A stretch of DNA of 11,403 nucleotides. Source: Flavobacteriaceae bacterium (lineage in GTDB: Bacteria; Bacteroidota; Bacteroidia; Flavobacteriales; Flavobacteriaceae). Numbering within the stretch: position 1 is the stretch's first letter; the number at the start of each line of letters is the position of its first letter. Shown piece after piece: positions 1-8,652 of this stretch. The DNA lies in assembly GCA_030834365.1 (NCBI GenBank), contig JAURFJ010000036.1, positions 1 through 11,403 of the forward strand, read 5' to 3'. The position numbers and the translations under genes are program-made. Under the pieces are notes generated by a model, which saw nothing but the letters and a program-made list of their open reading frames with translations, made no database searches and had not been told where the DNA came from.

Positions 1-1086
1 CTTTAATCTGTTAAGCCGAATTCGATCTTCTGAATTCCACAATCGAACTTCTAAATGCGCATGTGGGTCTAGATCCTTTCGAACCCTTACACTGTAGGCT
101 AGCTGTGCCTGATCTATTTCTTGCGCTTTCGATTCATCAAAACTTGCCCTAAAGATGGGTTGCGGTATATTTATAGTAGTCAGTAACAGTTCACCCTCAA
201 ATTTAACGAGTTTGTAGAGAGCTGAACTCACCTCCTTGCCGTTTTCGGCAACCATGAGTCGCTCAATGGCCTTAAAATCGGTGAATCCCAAAGGCTCAAA
301 CAGTAATTTTAAATGCTCATCTAAGGGAACTAACTGCACTAATCTATCAATGCGGTATGACGAGTATTTTTCTGACTTACTTACCACCTCATCCTCAAGT
401 CGCTTTTTGTACGCCTGGTTAAGCGTTTTTTGCTGTTTAAATAGCTGAAGGCTTTTCAAAAGTTGCTTTTTGCTGTGTTGATTGCGGGCTTCTAAATCTG
501 CTAGCACTTGATTTCGAACGAAGTTTCGTAAATAATCATTCTTTATATTGCTCGAATCCTCTCGATAGTTCCACTGGCGCATGTGAGCGTACTCAACTAA
601 TTGAGCTTTACTGAAGTTTTGTAAGGGCCTAATTATGTTCGATCTATCTGAAATGCCGCTTAAGCGGTTAAGCGATGCACCAGAAAAAACACTCATAATC
701 ATCCCCTCTATACTGTCATCTAAGTGATGGGCAGTGGCAATAAAATCGAAATCATATTGCTCACATAATTTATCGAACCACTGGTAGCGGACGTTTCGAG
801 CCTCTTCTTGAATACTTTTAGCGGTGTTAAGTTGCACGCTTTTAGTGTAAATCTCTACACCCAAATCAGAAGCCAAATTACCAACAAACTCAGCATCTTT
901 TAGGCTTTCTTCCCCACGCAAACCATAATTAACATGAGCAAGCGCAAAATCAATTCTGCTATGTTTAAACGAGTGGGCCAGTAAAACACTGTCAACTCCC
1001 CCACTACACGCGAGAAGGATTCGTTTATGGCGATAAACGATCAATGCCTCATGTAGGGCGGTTTCGAAAGTGGTAAAATCAGACAC
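1..1086 (-). CDS. tilS: tRNA(Ile)-lysidine synthase TilS, 3' end cut by window edge
   Basis: TilS ligates lysine to C34 of the CAU-anticodon tRNA-Ile in the cytoplasm, using ATP, so that it reads AUA codons. My reverse-strand translation is open for 362 codons to the left edge. It shows the N-type PP-loop SGGVDS (residues 28-33), the AHVNYGLRGEES segment (about 50-61), ATAHHLDD (117-124), IIRPL (151-155) and W172 followed by REDSSN (175-180), all typical of TilS. Bacteroidota members are usually near 430-440 residues, so roughly the last 70, part of the C-terminal tRNA-binding region, lie outside. The start is GTG at 1086-1084, whose G is the last base of the lpdA stop (TAGTG). No in-frame ATG lies between that stop and the PP-loop, and the next candidate would remove the catalytic motif. 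It is probably cotranscribed and translationally coupled with lpdA. Confidence 0.95.
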   Translation of the reverse strand, partial: MSDFTTFETALHEALIVYRHKRILLACSGGVDSVLLAHSFKHSRIDFALAHVNYGLRGEESLKDAEFVGNLASDLGVEIYTKSVQLNTAKSIQEEARNVRYQWFDKLCEQYDFDFIATAHHLDDSIEGMIMSVFSGASLNRLSGISDRSNIIRPLQNFSKAQLVEYAHMRQWNYREDSSNIKNDYLRNFVRNQVLADLEARNQHSKKQLLKSLQLFKQQKTLNQAYKKRLEDEVVSKSEKYSSYRIDRLVQLVPLDEHLKLLFEPLGFTDFKAIERLMVAENGKEVSSALYKLVKFEGELLLTTINIPQPIFRASFDESKAQEIDQAQLAYSVRVRKDLDPHAHLEVRLWNSEDRIRLNRLK

Positions 1087-2489
1087 TACGCATGAAGAGC
1101 CCTGTTTTCTGTGGCCGCAAGGGCTGCTTCTTTAACGGCCTCAGCATAGGTTGGATGCGCGTGAGACATACGGGCAATATCTTCAGCAGAAGCTCTGAAT
1201 TCCATGGCCGTAACGGCCTCGGCAATAAGGTCGGCACAACGCGCACCGATCATGTGAACACCTAAAACCTCGTCGGTCTTAGAATCGGCAAGAATTTTAA
1301 TAAACCCGTGAATGTCTCCGCTGGCACGAGAACGCCCTAAGGCGCGCATCGGGAATGAGCCCGACTTGTAATCGATCCCTAAAGATTTAAGCTGCTCTTC
1401 ATTTTGACCAACTGATGCCACTTCTGGCCAGGTATAAACCACCGACGGAATTAAGTTATAATTGATATGCGGCTTTTGACCGGCGATGATCTCAGCGATA
1501 AACACACCCTCCTCTTCGGCCTTGTGGGCGAGCATAGCTCCTTGAATAACGTCTCCTATGGCATAAATATGCGGTTCAGCGGTCTGTAGCTGCTCATTTA
1601 CGGCAATGCGACCTCTTTCATCTAGCTGAATACCCGTATTTTCAAGACCTAAGCCTTCTGTATTAGCTACGCGTCCGACCGAAACCAGCGCGTAGTCACC
1701 TTCAAGCTGAAGCAGCTCTTCTTTCTTCGAGAGTGCCTCTATCACAACTTGATTTCCCTTTCGTTCTACTTTTCGAACCGCATGCGAGAGGTAGAATTGG
1801 ATTCCTTGCTTTTTCAAGACCTTCATAAGCTCCTTTGAGAGTGCTGCGTCCATAGAGGGAATGATGCGATCTGCATACTCTACCACACTCACTTCTGCCC
1901 CAAGTCTTTTATATACTTGACCCAGTTCTAAACCGATCACCCCTCCACCAATAACTACTAAGTGTTTTGGTATTTCCTTGAGTGAAAGGGCTTCAGTAGA
2001 TGTAATGATGCGCTCTTTATCCAAAGAGATAAACGGGAGGTTTCCGGGTTTTGATCCTGTGGCTACAATAAACTTATCAGCAGTGTATGTAGCCTCTTTT
2101 TGGGCGTCTTTTACCATTAGGGTTTTGGCGTCTTTAAAGCTTCCAATACCTCTGAGAACCGTGATCTTGTTCTTGTCCATTAAAAAGTCGATACCCTTTA
2201 CGGTTTGGTCCACTACCGATTGCTTTCTATCGATCATGGCCTTGAAGTCTAAGCTTACCCCCCCTCGAATAGTAATGCCGTGTTCTTGACTATCGTGCAT
2301 GATGGTTTCATAATGATGCGAAGAGTCTAGAAGAGCCTTTGACGGAATGCATCCGACATTTAGACAGGTGCCTCCCAAAGTGGATTCTTTCTCAACTAGG
2401 GCCGTGTTCATTCCAAGTTGCGCACAACGAATAGCAGCGACATAACCCCCAGGACCTGAACCAATAATAATCACATCAAACTTTTGCAT
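1086..2489 (-). CDS. lpdA: dihydrolipoyl dehydrogenase (E3)
   Basis: E3 is the FAD enzyme that reoxidises dihydrolipoamide with NAD+ in the pyruvate and 2-oxoglutarate dehydrogenase complexes and the glycine cleavage system. In the 467-residue form I prefer, the FAD-binding GSGPGG is at 10-15, the redox disulfide Cys42/Cys47 sits in GGTCLNVGCIPSK (39-51), the NAD-binding GGGVIGLE is at 181-188, the second FAD contact AIGD is at 310-313, and the catalytic dyad is His445/Glu450 in HAHPTYAE. All key residues are present, so it should be active. The frame extends upstream to a GTG at 2513, which would add eight residues. I prefer the ATG at 2489 because it places DVIIIGSGPGG at the family's usual distance from the start and because a TAnnTTTG match ends at 2513, making the GTG probably untranscribed. 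No gene for the E1 or E2 partners is in the window, which is common for E3. Confidence 0.96.
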   Translation of the reverse strand: MQKFDVIIIGSGPGGYVAAIRCAQLGMNTALVEKESTLGGTCLNVGCIPSKALLDSSHHYETIMHDSQEHGITIRGGVSLDFKAMIDRKQSVVDQTVKGIDFLMDKNKITVLRGIGSFKDAKTLMVKDAQKEATYTADKFIVATGSKPGNLPFISLDKERIITSTEALSLKEIPKHLVVIGGGVIGLELGQVYKRLGAEVSVVEYADRIIPSMDAALSKELMKVLKKQGIQFYLSHAVRKVERKGNQVVIEALSKKEELLQLEGDYALVSVGRVANTEGLGLENTGIQLDERGRIAVNEQLQTAEPHIYAIGDVIQGAMLAHKAEEEGVFIAEIIAGQKPHINYNLIPSVVYTWPEVASVGQNEEQLKSLGIDYKSGSFPMRALGRSRASGDIHGFIKILADSKTDEVLGVHMIGARCADLIAEAVTAMEFRASAEDIARMSHAHPTYAEAVKEAALAATENRALHA

Positions 2490-2625
2490 AATATATCCAA
2501 ATAAATATCCCACAAAATTAAGACGTTTTACCCGTAAACGCTAGCAGCTGAAGATAAATGCGCTAACCAATAAATTGGCAGAAACAGCCTATTTGTCGTA
2601 ATATCGTAGGATAATCTAAAACTAA
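2490..2625. promoter_or_regulatory. divergent intergenic region between lpdA and nhaC
   Basis: These 136 bases separate two divergently read genes and must hold both promoters. The lpdA side has the TAATTTTG element at 2520-2513. On the nhaC side the best candidate is TTG at 2575-2577, 21 bases, then TAATATCG at 2599-2606, which differs from TAnnTTTG at two positions; this is weak. There is no ribosome binding site ahead of either ATG, no obvious hairpin, no riboswitch-like structure and no open frame of note. Confidence 0.5.
2513..2520 (-). promoter_or_regulatory. putative -7 promoter element of lpdA-tilS
   Basis: Read on the minus strand this is TAATTTTG, a full match to the Bacteroidota -7 consensus TAnnTTTG. 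It ends 23 bases before the preferred lpdA ATG, giving a predicted leader of roughly 15-20 bases. I see no clear TTTG -33 element at the usual 19-21 base spacing, only a GTTTAC somewhat too close, so the assignment rests on the -7 match and its position. Confidence 0.45.
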
Positions 2626-4071
2626 ATGACTCGTTCTCATCCCATACGTCTTCGAGAGGCTCTATTTCCATTAGTAATGCTTGTCGTGATGCTGGCGGTT
2701 AATGTCTTTTATTTTAAAGATGCCAGTTTAGACGGATCGAACCAGTTTATTCTTTTGTTGGGTGGTGCGGTTGCTGCACTAGTGGGGTTTTCTAAAAAGG
2801 TCTCCTACGATCAGATGATGGATGCCGTAGCCGAGAACCTAAGGTCAACCTCTTCTGCGCTGTTAATTTTGCTAATGGTAGGTGCCTTATCGGGTACCTG
2901 GTTGCTCAGTGGCGTTATACCGACCATGATTTATTACGGCATTCAATTACTAAATCCAAGCATCTTTTTGGTGGTAAGCGTTATCGTCTGCGCCTTGATT
3001 TCGGTAGCCACCGGAAGTTCTTGGACAACCTCTGCAACTGTAGGTATCGCCCTAATCGGCATTGGAAATGCCATGGGTATCCCCATGGGAATGACGGCAG
3101 GAGCTATACTTTCTGGAGCTTACTTTGGCGATAAAATGTCGCCTTTAAGTGATACAACTAACCTTGCCGCGGCCATGGCAGGAGCCGATTTATTTACGCA
3201 TATACGATACATGCTATACACTACCGTGCCAACTCTAGTAATCACCTTGATCGCTTTTACTATTATCAGCTTTCAAATTGAGCCAACCGCTATGGTTCAA
3301 ACCGATGCGTTACTGGGTGACATTAAAGCGGTTTTTACTATTTCTCCCTTTTTGTTTGTAATTCCGCTTATCGTAATCGCCCTTATTATTCGCAAAACAC
3401 CTCCACTGGCCGCTTTACTTATCGGAACCTTGTTAGGCGCTATTGCAGCAATCCTAGCACAACCTGAATTGGTACTAAAGCTCAGCGGAGTCGAGTACTT
3501 CGCGTTCGAACCTGTTTACAAAACACTACTCAATGCTATCACGGTAGATCTAGCCATCGAGAGTTCAAATAGTCTGCTAAATGAATTATTCACTTCGGGC
3601 GGAATGGCCGGAATGCTCGGAACGATTTGGCTAGTCATATGCGCCATGGTTTTTGGAGGTATTATGGAGGCCATAGGGGCGCTAAATAAAATTACCGAAG
3701 CCCTTCTGCAACTGTCTAAATCAGTTTTTGGCCTGTTTGCTAGCACCGTTGGAAGCTGTATTGCACTAAACCTAACCGCTTCGGACCAATACCTTGCCAT
3801 AGTAGTGCCAGGAAAAATGTTCTCGAAAGCCTATGAAAAGAAGCAATTAGCACCAGAAAATTTGAGCCGAACCATTGAAGATTCCGGAACGGTCACCTCT
3901 GTGTTAATACCTTGGAACACCTGTGGAGCCTATCACAGCAGTGTATTAGGCGTTCCTGTGTTTGACTATTTCATCTATGCAGTATTCAACTACGTCAGCC
4001 CTTTTATGACCCTTATTTTTGCAGCATTCGCTATCAAAATAAGAAGATTGGTACCCTCAACTACTTCGTAA
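2626..4071 (+). CDS. nhaC: NhaC-family Na+/H+ antiporter
   Basis: A 481-residue inner-membrane protein with about a dozen hydrophobic segments, in the NhaC family of sodium/proton antiporters, which extrude Na+ in exchange for H+ and support pH and salt homeostasis. The family signature is clear: GAYFGDKMSPLSDTTNLA (164-181), with VATGSSWTTSATVGIA (127-142) just before it and SGTVTSVLIPWNTCGAY (420-436) as the matching C-terminal re-entrant motif. The charged residues Asp169 and Asp176 lie in the likely ion path. Length is normal and the protein appears intact. The ATG at 2626 gives a short basic N-terminus (MTRSHPIRLR) before the first membrane helix (about 12-30). It is first in the rightward gene series; a 44-base gap to ftsK allows either read-through or a separate ftsK promoter. 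Some relatives exchange malate or lactate with Na+, so the substrate is inferred from family. Confidence 0.93.
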   Translation: MTRSHPIRLREALFPLVMLVVMLAVNVFYFKDASLDGSNQFILLLGGAVAALVGFSKKVSYDQMMDAVAENLRSTSSALLILLMVGALSGTWLLSGVIPTMIYYGIQLLNPSIFLVVSVIVCALISVATGSSWTTSATVGIALIGIGNAMGIPMGMTAGAILSGAYFGDKMSPLSDTTNLAAAMAGADLFTHIRYMLYTTVPTLVITLIAFTIISFQIEPTAMVQTDALLGDIKAVFTISPFLFVIPLIVIALIIRKTPPLAALLIGTLLGAIAAILAQPELVLKLSGVEYFAFEPVYKTLLNAITVDLAIESSNSLLNELFTSGGMAGMLGTIWLVICAMVFGGIMEAIGALNKITEALLQLSKSVFGLFASTVGSCIALNLTASDQYLAIVVPGKMFSKAYEKKQLAPENLSRTIEDSGTVTSVLIPWNTCGAYHSSVLGVPVFDYFIYAVFNYVSPFMTLIFAAFAIKIRRLVPSTTS

Positions 4072-4115
4072 GTTCGCTCCCTTCACCCTATCTATTATTC
4101 GTAATTTAGCCCTCG
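4072..4115 (+). promoter_or_regulatory. nhaC-ftsK gap with possible ftsK promoter
   Basis: This 44-base spacer contains TAATTTAG at 4102-4109, one mismatch from the Bacteroidota -7 element TAnnTTTG, ending six bases before the ftsK ATG. If used, the transcript would be almost leaderless. The -33 side is poor (only TTCG at 4073-4076). No terminator hairpin follows nhaC, so read-through is equally possible. Confidence 0.3.
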
Positions 4116-6476
4116 ATGAGTCGCAGCACGAAAAAAACCGTAAAAGCCAATCCAAATAGGGCAAAATACCGCATTATTTTTGGGGCCTTTCTTTTTTTCG
4201 CGGGTTTAGCCAGCGCACTGGCTTGCTTGTCGTTTCTCATGCACTGGAAATCTGATTTAAGTGCAGTGAATGCTCTCGGTGAATCAGCCATAGCCGTTGA
4301 AAATGTATTTAAAAGTTTGGGGCTATTTATCGGATACCTATTAGTTTATAAGGGTTTTGGAATTTCGGGCACAATCGTTCCCTTGCTTTTACTAATCACA
4401 GGCTTCATTTTATTTTTCAACCTGAGTAAACGTCCACTGATCAGCCTTTGGTCAACTGGGCTATTTTGGATGCTATGGATCACCTTTCTACTCTACCTTC
4501 TGTTCGACAAGGGCTCTGTATATGCCGGAATTGTAGGTTATGAGATAGGCGAATTCATCGAGTTGTATATCGGACGTATCGGATTGTTGTTCTCGTTGCT
4601 ATTTACAGGATTGGTCTACGCTGTAATTGCCCTTAAGTGGACCCCTTCACTAAGAGTAAGTTCCCTTCGCTTTCCTTCTATTTCACTCAAAAAATTCAGC
4701 TTTAAGCCATTCAAATCTACACCACGTAAACCTTTGATTGTTGATGAAGCAGATGAAGCTGAAGCGATCCAATCGCGAGAAGACGCTTCTTTAACTGACG
4801 AATCGATTGAAATAGACCTTTCAGATGAACCGTCTTTAAGCAGCGCCCAAAAAACCGAACAACCAGATACTACCTTAAGCGACTCGGAACCACAGGTCGC
4901 CTTCGAAATCGCAAGTACCGATGTAGATGAACTCGATAAGAAGTCGACTAAGCTAGTAGAAGATTTTGGCGAGTTCGATCCGACATTAGAGCTGAGCAAC
5001 TACAAGGCGCCCCATATCGATCTCTTGGACAGTCATGGAATAGAACAATCCCAAATTGAGATTGATAAGGAAGAGCTCGGAGCCAACAAGAATAGAATTG
5101 TCGACACCCTAAACAACTACAACATCGCCATAGAGCGCATCACCGCAACGGTAGGACCAACGGTGACACTCTATGAAATTGTGCCTGAGGCGGGCATCCG
5201 TATATCAAAAATCAAAAATCTCGAAGATGATATCGCCCTGTCGCTTTCGGCATTGGGCATACGTATTATCGCTCCTATTCCTGGAAAGGGAACCATCGGA
5301 ATCGAGGTCCCAAACAAACAGGCCACAGTGGTGAGCATGCGCTCAGTGATTGGCTCAAAGAAGTTCAGCAACGCCCCTTTTGACCTTCCCATTGCCTTCG
5401 GAAAAACCATTTCCAATGAAACCTTTGTGGTTGATTTGGCCAAGATGCCTCACCTGCTAATGGCTGGAGCTACGGGTCAGGGAAAAAGTGTTGGTCTAAA
5501 TGCCGTGCTTACCTCGCTTCTCTACAAAAAGCATCCTGCTGAAATCAAATTTGTATTGGTAGATCCTAAAAAGGTTGAGCTCACGCTTTACAACAAAATT
5601 GAACGACACTTTTTAGCCAAGCTACCCAATGTAGAAGACGCTATCATCACCGACACCAAAAAGGTGATCAATACGCTTAATTCACTGTGCCTAGAAATGG
5701 ATGACCGCTACGACCTGTTAAAGGCCGCCATGGTTCGCAATATAAAAGAGTACAACGCCAAATTTGTCAAGCGCAAACTAAACCCAAACGACGGGCACCG
5801 CTTCTTGCCTTATATCGTTTTAGTGATAGACGAATTTGCAGACCTCATAATGACTGCGGGTAAAGAGGTAGAAACCCCCATTGCCCGTTTAGCACAGCTA
5901 GCACGCGCTATTGGAATTCATTTAATTATTGCCACCCAGCGTCCATCGGTAAACGTAATAACCGGTATCATCAAGGCAAATTTTCCTGCGCGCCTGGCGT
6001 TTAGAGTGACCTCAAAAATCGACTCTCGCACCATATTAGACGCTTCTGGAGCAGAGCAATTGATCGGTAGAGGAGACATGCTTTTTACCCAGGGCAATGA
6101 GATGATCCGTTTACAGTGCGCCTTTGTAGACACTCCAGAAGTAGAGAAAATTACCGATTATATAGGATCGCAACGCGCCTATGCCCAGGCCTATCTGCTT
6201 CCAGAATACGAAGCCGATGATGTGGGCGGAGTGCTGAGCGATGATATAAACGATCGCGATCCGTTGTTTAAAGAAGCGGCAGAAATTGTTGTCGGCGCAC
6301 AGCAAGGGTCAACCTCTCTTATTCAGCGAAAGATGAAAATCGGATACAACAGAGCGGGCCGAATAATCGACCAGCTAGAGGCCGCCGGTATTGTTGGGCC
6401 GTTCGAGGGATCCCGTGCTCGCCAGGTCATGTTTAAAGATTTGAATAGTCTACAAACCTTTTTAGAAAATCAATAG
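4116..6476 (+). CDS. ftsK: DNA translocase FtsK
   Basis: FtsK is a septum-anchored hexameric ATPase that pumps chromosomal DNA across the closing division site and activates XerCD recombination at dif. The 786-residue protein has an N-terminal membrane domain with about four helices (18-42, 68-100 region, 110-130, 150-173), an acidic low-complexity linker (about 205-295), and the motor: alpha region 296-430, Walker A GATGQGKSV (451-459), Walker B VLVIDEFADL (568-577), the ATQRPSVNVITG motif (606-617) and the conserved GRGDMLF (651-657). The C-terminal winged-helix gamma domain (about 715-783, with QRKMKIGYNRAGRIIDQLE) reads polar DNA sequences and contacts XerD. Everything needed is present. 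The linker is short compared with the several-hundred-residue one of E. coli FtsK (1329 residues) and matches the compact form usual in this phylum. The lolA-like start lies four bases after its stop, so the two are almost surely cotranscribed. Confidence 0.97.
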   Translation: MSRSTKKTVKANPNRAKYRIIFGAFLFFAGLASALACLSFLMHWKSDLSAVNALGESAIAVENVFKSLGLFIGYLLVYKGFGISGTIVPLLLLITGFILFFNLSKRPLISLWSTGLFWMLWITFLLYLLFDKGSVYAGIVGYEIGEFIELYIGRIGLLFSLLFTGLVYAVIALKWTPSLRVSSLRFPSISLKKFSFKPFKSTPRKPLIVDEADEAEAIQSREDASLTDESIEIDLSDEPSLSSAQKTEQPDTTLSDSEPQVAFEIASTDVDELDKKSTKLVEDFGEFDPTLELSNYKAPHIDLLDSHGIEQSQIEIDKEELGANKNRIVDTLNNYNIAIERITATVGPTVTLYEIVPEAGIRISKIKNLEDDIALSLSALGIRIIAPIPGKGTIGIEVPNKQATVVSMRSVIGSKKFSNAPFDLPIAFGKTISNETFVVDLAKMPHLLMAGATGQGKSVGLNAVLTSLLYKKHPAEIKFVLVDPKKVELTLYNKIERHFLAKLPNVEDAIITDTKKVINTLNSLCLEMDDRYDLLKAAMVRNIKEYNAKFVKRKLNPNDGHRFLPYIVLVIDEFADLIMTAGKEVETPIARLAQLARAIGIHLIIATQRPSVNVITGIIKANFPARLAFRVTSKIDSRTILDASGAEQLIGRGDMLFTQGNEMIRLQCAFVDTPEVEKITDYIGSQRAYAQAYLLPEYEADDVGGVLSDDINDRDPLFKEAAEIVVGAQQGSTSLIQRKMKIGYNRAGRIIDQLEAAGIVGPFEGSRARQVMFKDLNSLQTFLENQ

Positions 6477-6480
6477 ACAC

Positions 6481-7140
6481 ATGAGTAAAGCCAGAGAATT
6501 CGTCAAATTAGGGTTATTCATGAGCCTAATATTCTTCAACCTATCACTAAGTGCTCAACAAAACGATCTTGCGTCTGAAGCTGCTTTAGACAAGGTCTAT
6601 TCAACCATGTCTGCTTATCCTCAGATCACGTTAACCTTTGATTACACGTTGACCAATAAAGAGGCTCAGATTAACCAAAACACCTCGGGTAGGGTTTTCA
6701 TTCAAGAGCCTAAGTATCGACTTGAATTGTTCGAGAGTGTTCAACTATTTGATGGATCTTTTTCCTACAGTATAATTCCCGAAAATCTTGAAGTAGTAAT
6801 CAGTGTACCTAATCCGACTACTAACTCAGACGAAATAAACCCAAGTGAACTCTTTTCGTTTTACAAGGAGGGCTTTCGTATTGAAAAGGGTAGGCTTATA
6901 ACCGACGATGTAATGGAAATCTTGCTTTTTCCTATTGATTCTAAAGCCGAAATCGAAAAGGTTTTTGTGCGCATCAACACAAAATCAAATCGCTTAGTTT
7001 CTCTAACACAAGTGGGGTTTAATAAGACCGAAACAACCATTAAGGTTACCACCTACGATACCGCTACAGCTATAGATCCAAAGCTGTTTGCCTTTGATCG
7101 AAAGGCTTACGAGGCCAATGGATATTACATTATTGATTAA
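6481..7140 (+). CDS. lolA: LolA-like periplasmic lipoprotein carrier
   Basis: LolA ferries outer-membrane lipoproteins across the periplasm from the LolCDE exporter. This 219-residue protein has a clear signal peptide: basic start (MSKAREFVK), hydrophobic core 10-24, likely cleavage after Ala25 (SLSA then QQ). The mature part has the alternating strands of the LolA half-barrel, including ITLTFDYTLTNKEAQ (49-63), SGRVFIQEPKYRLEL (about 69-83) and LFDGSFSYSIIPENLEVVIS (about 89-108), the pattern of Bacteroidota LolA proteins. Sequence conservation in the family is low, so I rely on length, signal, the G-x-hydrophobic-P-x-KYRLEL pattern and context. It lies four bases after ftsK and six before an LptF/G-like permease gene, a setting seen in related genomes. 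An alternative is a paralogue with another lipid or lipoprotein cargo. Confidence 0.82.
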   Translation: MSKAREFVKLGLFMSLIFFNLSLSAQQNDLASEAALDKVYSTMSAYPQITLTFDYTLTNKEAQINQNTSGRVFIQEPKYRLELFESVQLFDGSFSYSIIPENLEVVISVPNPTTNSDEINPSELFSFYKEGFRIEKGRLITDDVMEILLFPIDSKAEIEKVFVRINTKSNRLVSLTQVGFNKTETTIKVTTYDTATAIDPKLFAFDRKAYEANGYYIID

Positions 7141-7146
7141 TCGCAT

Positions 7147-8652
7147 ATGCGCATCTTAGATCGATACATTCTTAGCCAATTTGCGCGCACCTTTTTTAGC
7201 GTTTTTGTGATTGTATTGTTCATTTTCATCTTCCAAGCCATTTGGCTCTTTATCGATGAACTTGCTGGCAAGGATCTGGATATTCAAATAATCGGCAAGT
7301 TTTTGCTGTATTACATGCCCACTATCATTGACGATGTGCTACCCTTGGCTGTGTTAGTCACCTCGATACTGACCTACGGCTCATTAGCGGAGCATTACGA
7401 GTTTGCGGCCATAAAGGCATCTGGCGTTTCTTTTCTGAGGGCTATGCGAAGTACATTTATCTTTTCTGTGCTGCTGGGCATAGCGGCTTTCTTTGTGTCG
7501 AACAATCTTATTCCGGCATCCGAACAAAAGATCTTTAACCTCAGGCGAAATATTGCTAAGGTGAAGCCTTCAGCGGCCCTGGTCGAGGGAATCTTTACCG
7601 ATATCGAAGGAACCAACATGAACATGAAGGTCAGGGAAAAATACGGAGAGAATGATCGCTACCTCAGAGATGTACTCATTCATCAAAAGGCTAAAAATCA
7701 GCAAAACACTATTGTTATAAGCGCTAAAGAAGGTGAGTTTATCAGCAACAAAGACTCCGAATTGCTTAAGCTGGTGCTGTACAACGGATTTTATTACGAA
7801 GAGATTCTGCTGCAAAAGCCTGAAGACATCAAGAAGCAGCCCTTTGCTCGTGCCTCTTTCGACACCTATATCAAGTTTATAGATCTTTCGAGCCTAGATG
7901 AGATTGATCTTGAAGAGCAATCGTCAATCACAACTGATAAAATGAAGCCTACTCGACAGTTGCTCAAAGACATTGATTCGCTAGCCAAAGACACTCAAGA
8001 ACAGTTGAAGCAATACTCAGACGCTACCATGAGGCGTCTAGCCGCCACTTTTGTTTTAAAAGAGCGCAAGCGTGAAGAGGAGACTGTACCCTATCACGAG
8101 CAGTGGATAGCCCCTTATTTTCCTGTGGTCGACAGAGACTCGCTTTACTTTCAGCAAACTGAGGCTAACGAACTGCTAGCCGTACTGTCTACACAACAGC
8201 GCTCCAGTGCGATTCGTTCAGCCACCAATCAGCTTGACAATCTGCGAATCATCGCCTCTACCAAGTCTACCGAAATGGGCAAGCGATTTGAGTTTTATAA
8301 CCGTCACATCATTTCACTACATAAGAAATTTGCGCTAGCGTTGTCGTGTGTGCTCCTATTCTTTGTAGGCGCCCCCATTGGCGCACTCATTAGAAAGGGC
8401 GGGCTTGGCCTGCCCATGGTGATCGCCGTGGTTTTATTTTTGAGTTACCACTTCTTGGGAGTTTTTGCAGAGAATTACGCGAAAAGAGGAAACATACATC
8501 CGATTATAGGGGCCTGGTTTTCTACCTTTGTAATGCTTCCGGTGAGCCTTTACGTAACGCGAATGGCCGTGTTAGATCGAGGCCTAAAAGGCAATTCGCT
8601 AAGCTTTGGCTACCTGTTGTCTAAATTTAAAAGAGAAACGCCTAAAACATGA
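7147..8652 (+). CDS. LptF/LptG (YjgP/YjgQ)-family permease
   Basis: Members of this family form the inner-membrane part of the LptB2FG transporter, which extracts lipopolysaccharide and passes it to LptC and the periplasmic bridge. The 501-residue protein has the expected layout: ILDRYILSQF (3-12), three membrane helices (about 14-37, 56-78, 101-121), a periplasmic beta-jellyroll (about 135-250), then three C-terminal helices (about 393-412, 422-441, 452-472). The FFVGAPIGALIRKGGLG stretch (405-421) is diagnostic. Between the jellyroll and helix 4 lies an extra, charged, mostly helical region (about 252-385), making it much longer than the roughly 360 residues of E. coli LptF or LptG. I cannot say whether it plays the LptF or LptG role; only one paralogue is in the window, so the partner must be elsewhere. 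Its TGA stop overlaps the ribB start (ATGA), implying translational coupling. Confidence 0.92.
   Translation: MRILDRYILSQFARTFFSVFVIVLFIFIFQAIWLFIDELAGKDLDIQIIGKFLLYYMPTIIDDVLPLAVLVTSILTYGSLAEHYEFAAIKASGVSFLRAMRSTFIFSVLLGIAAFFVSNNLIPASEQKIFNLRRNIAKVKPSAALVEGIFTDIEGTNMNMKVREKYGENDRYLRDVLIHQKAKNQQNTIVISAKEGEFISNKDSELLKLVLYNGFYYEEILLQKPEDIKKQPFARASFDTYIKFIDLSSLDEIDLEEQSSITTDKMKPTRQLLKDIDSLAKDTQEQLKQYSDATMRRLAATFVLKERKREEETVPYHEQWIAPYFPVVDRDSLYFQQTEANELLAVLSTQQRSSAIRSATNQLDNLRIIASTKSTEMGKRFEFYNRHIISLHKKFALALSCVLLFFVGAPIGALIRKGGLGLPMVIAVVLFLSYHFLGVFAENYAKRGNIHPIIGAWFSTFVMLPVSLYVTRMAVLDRGLKGNSLSFGYLLSKFKRETPKT

Noticed and set aside
236..448. 70-codon plus-strand frame
   Set aside because: It lies entirely opposite tilS, which is continuously open with conserved motifs; the product resembles no family.
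1978..2289. 103-codon plus-strand frame
   Set aside because: It is antisense to the conserved centre of lpdA and has no recognisable features.
4616..4999. 127-codon Ser-rich minus-strand frame
   Set aside because: It is the antisense of the acidic FtsK linker; the Ser richness is the complement of Asp/Glu/Ser codons there.
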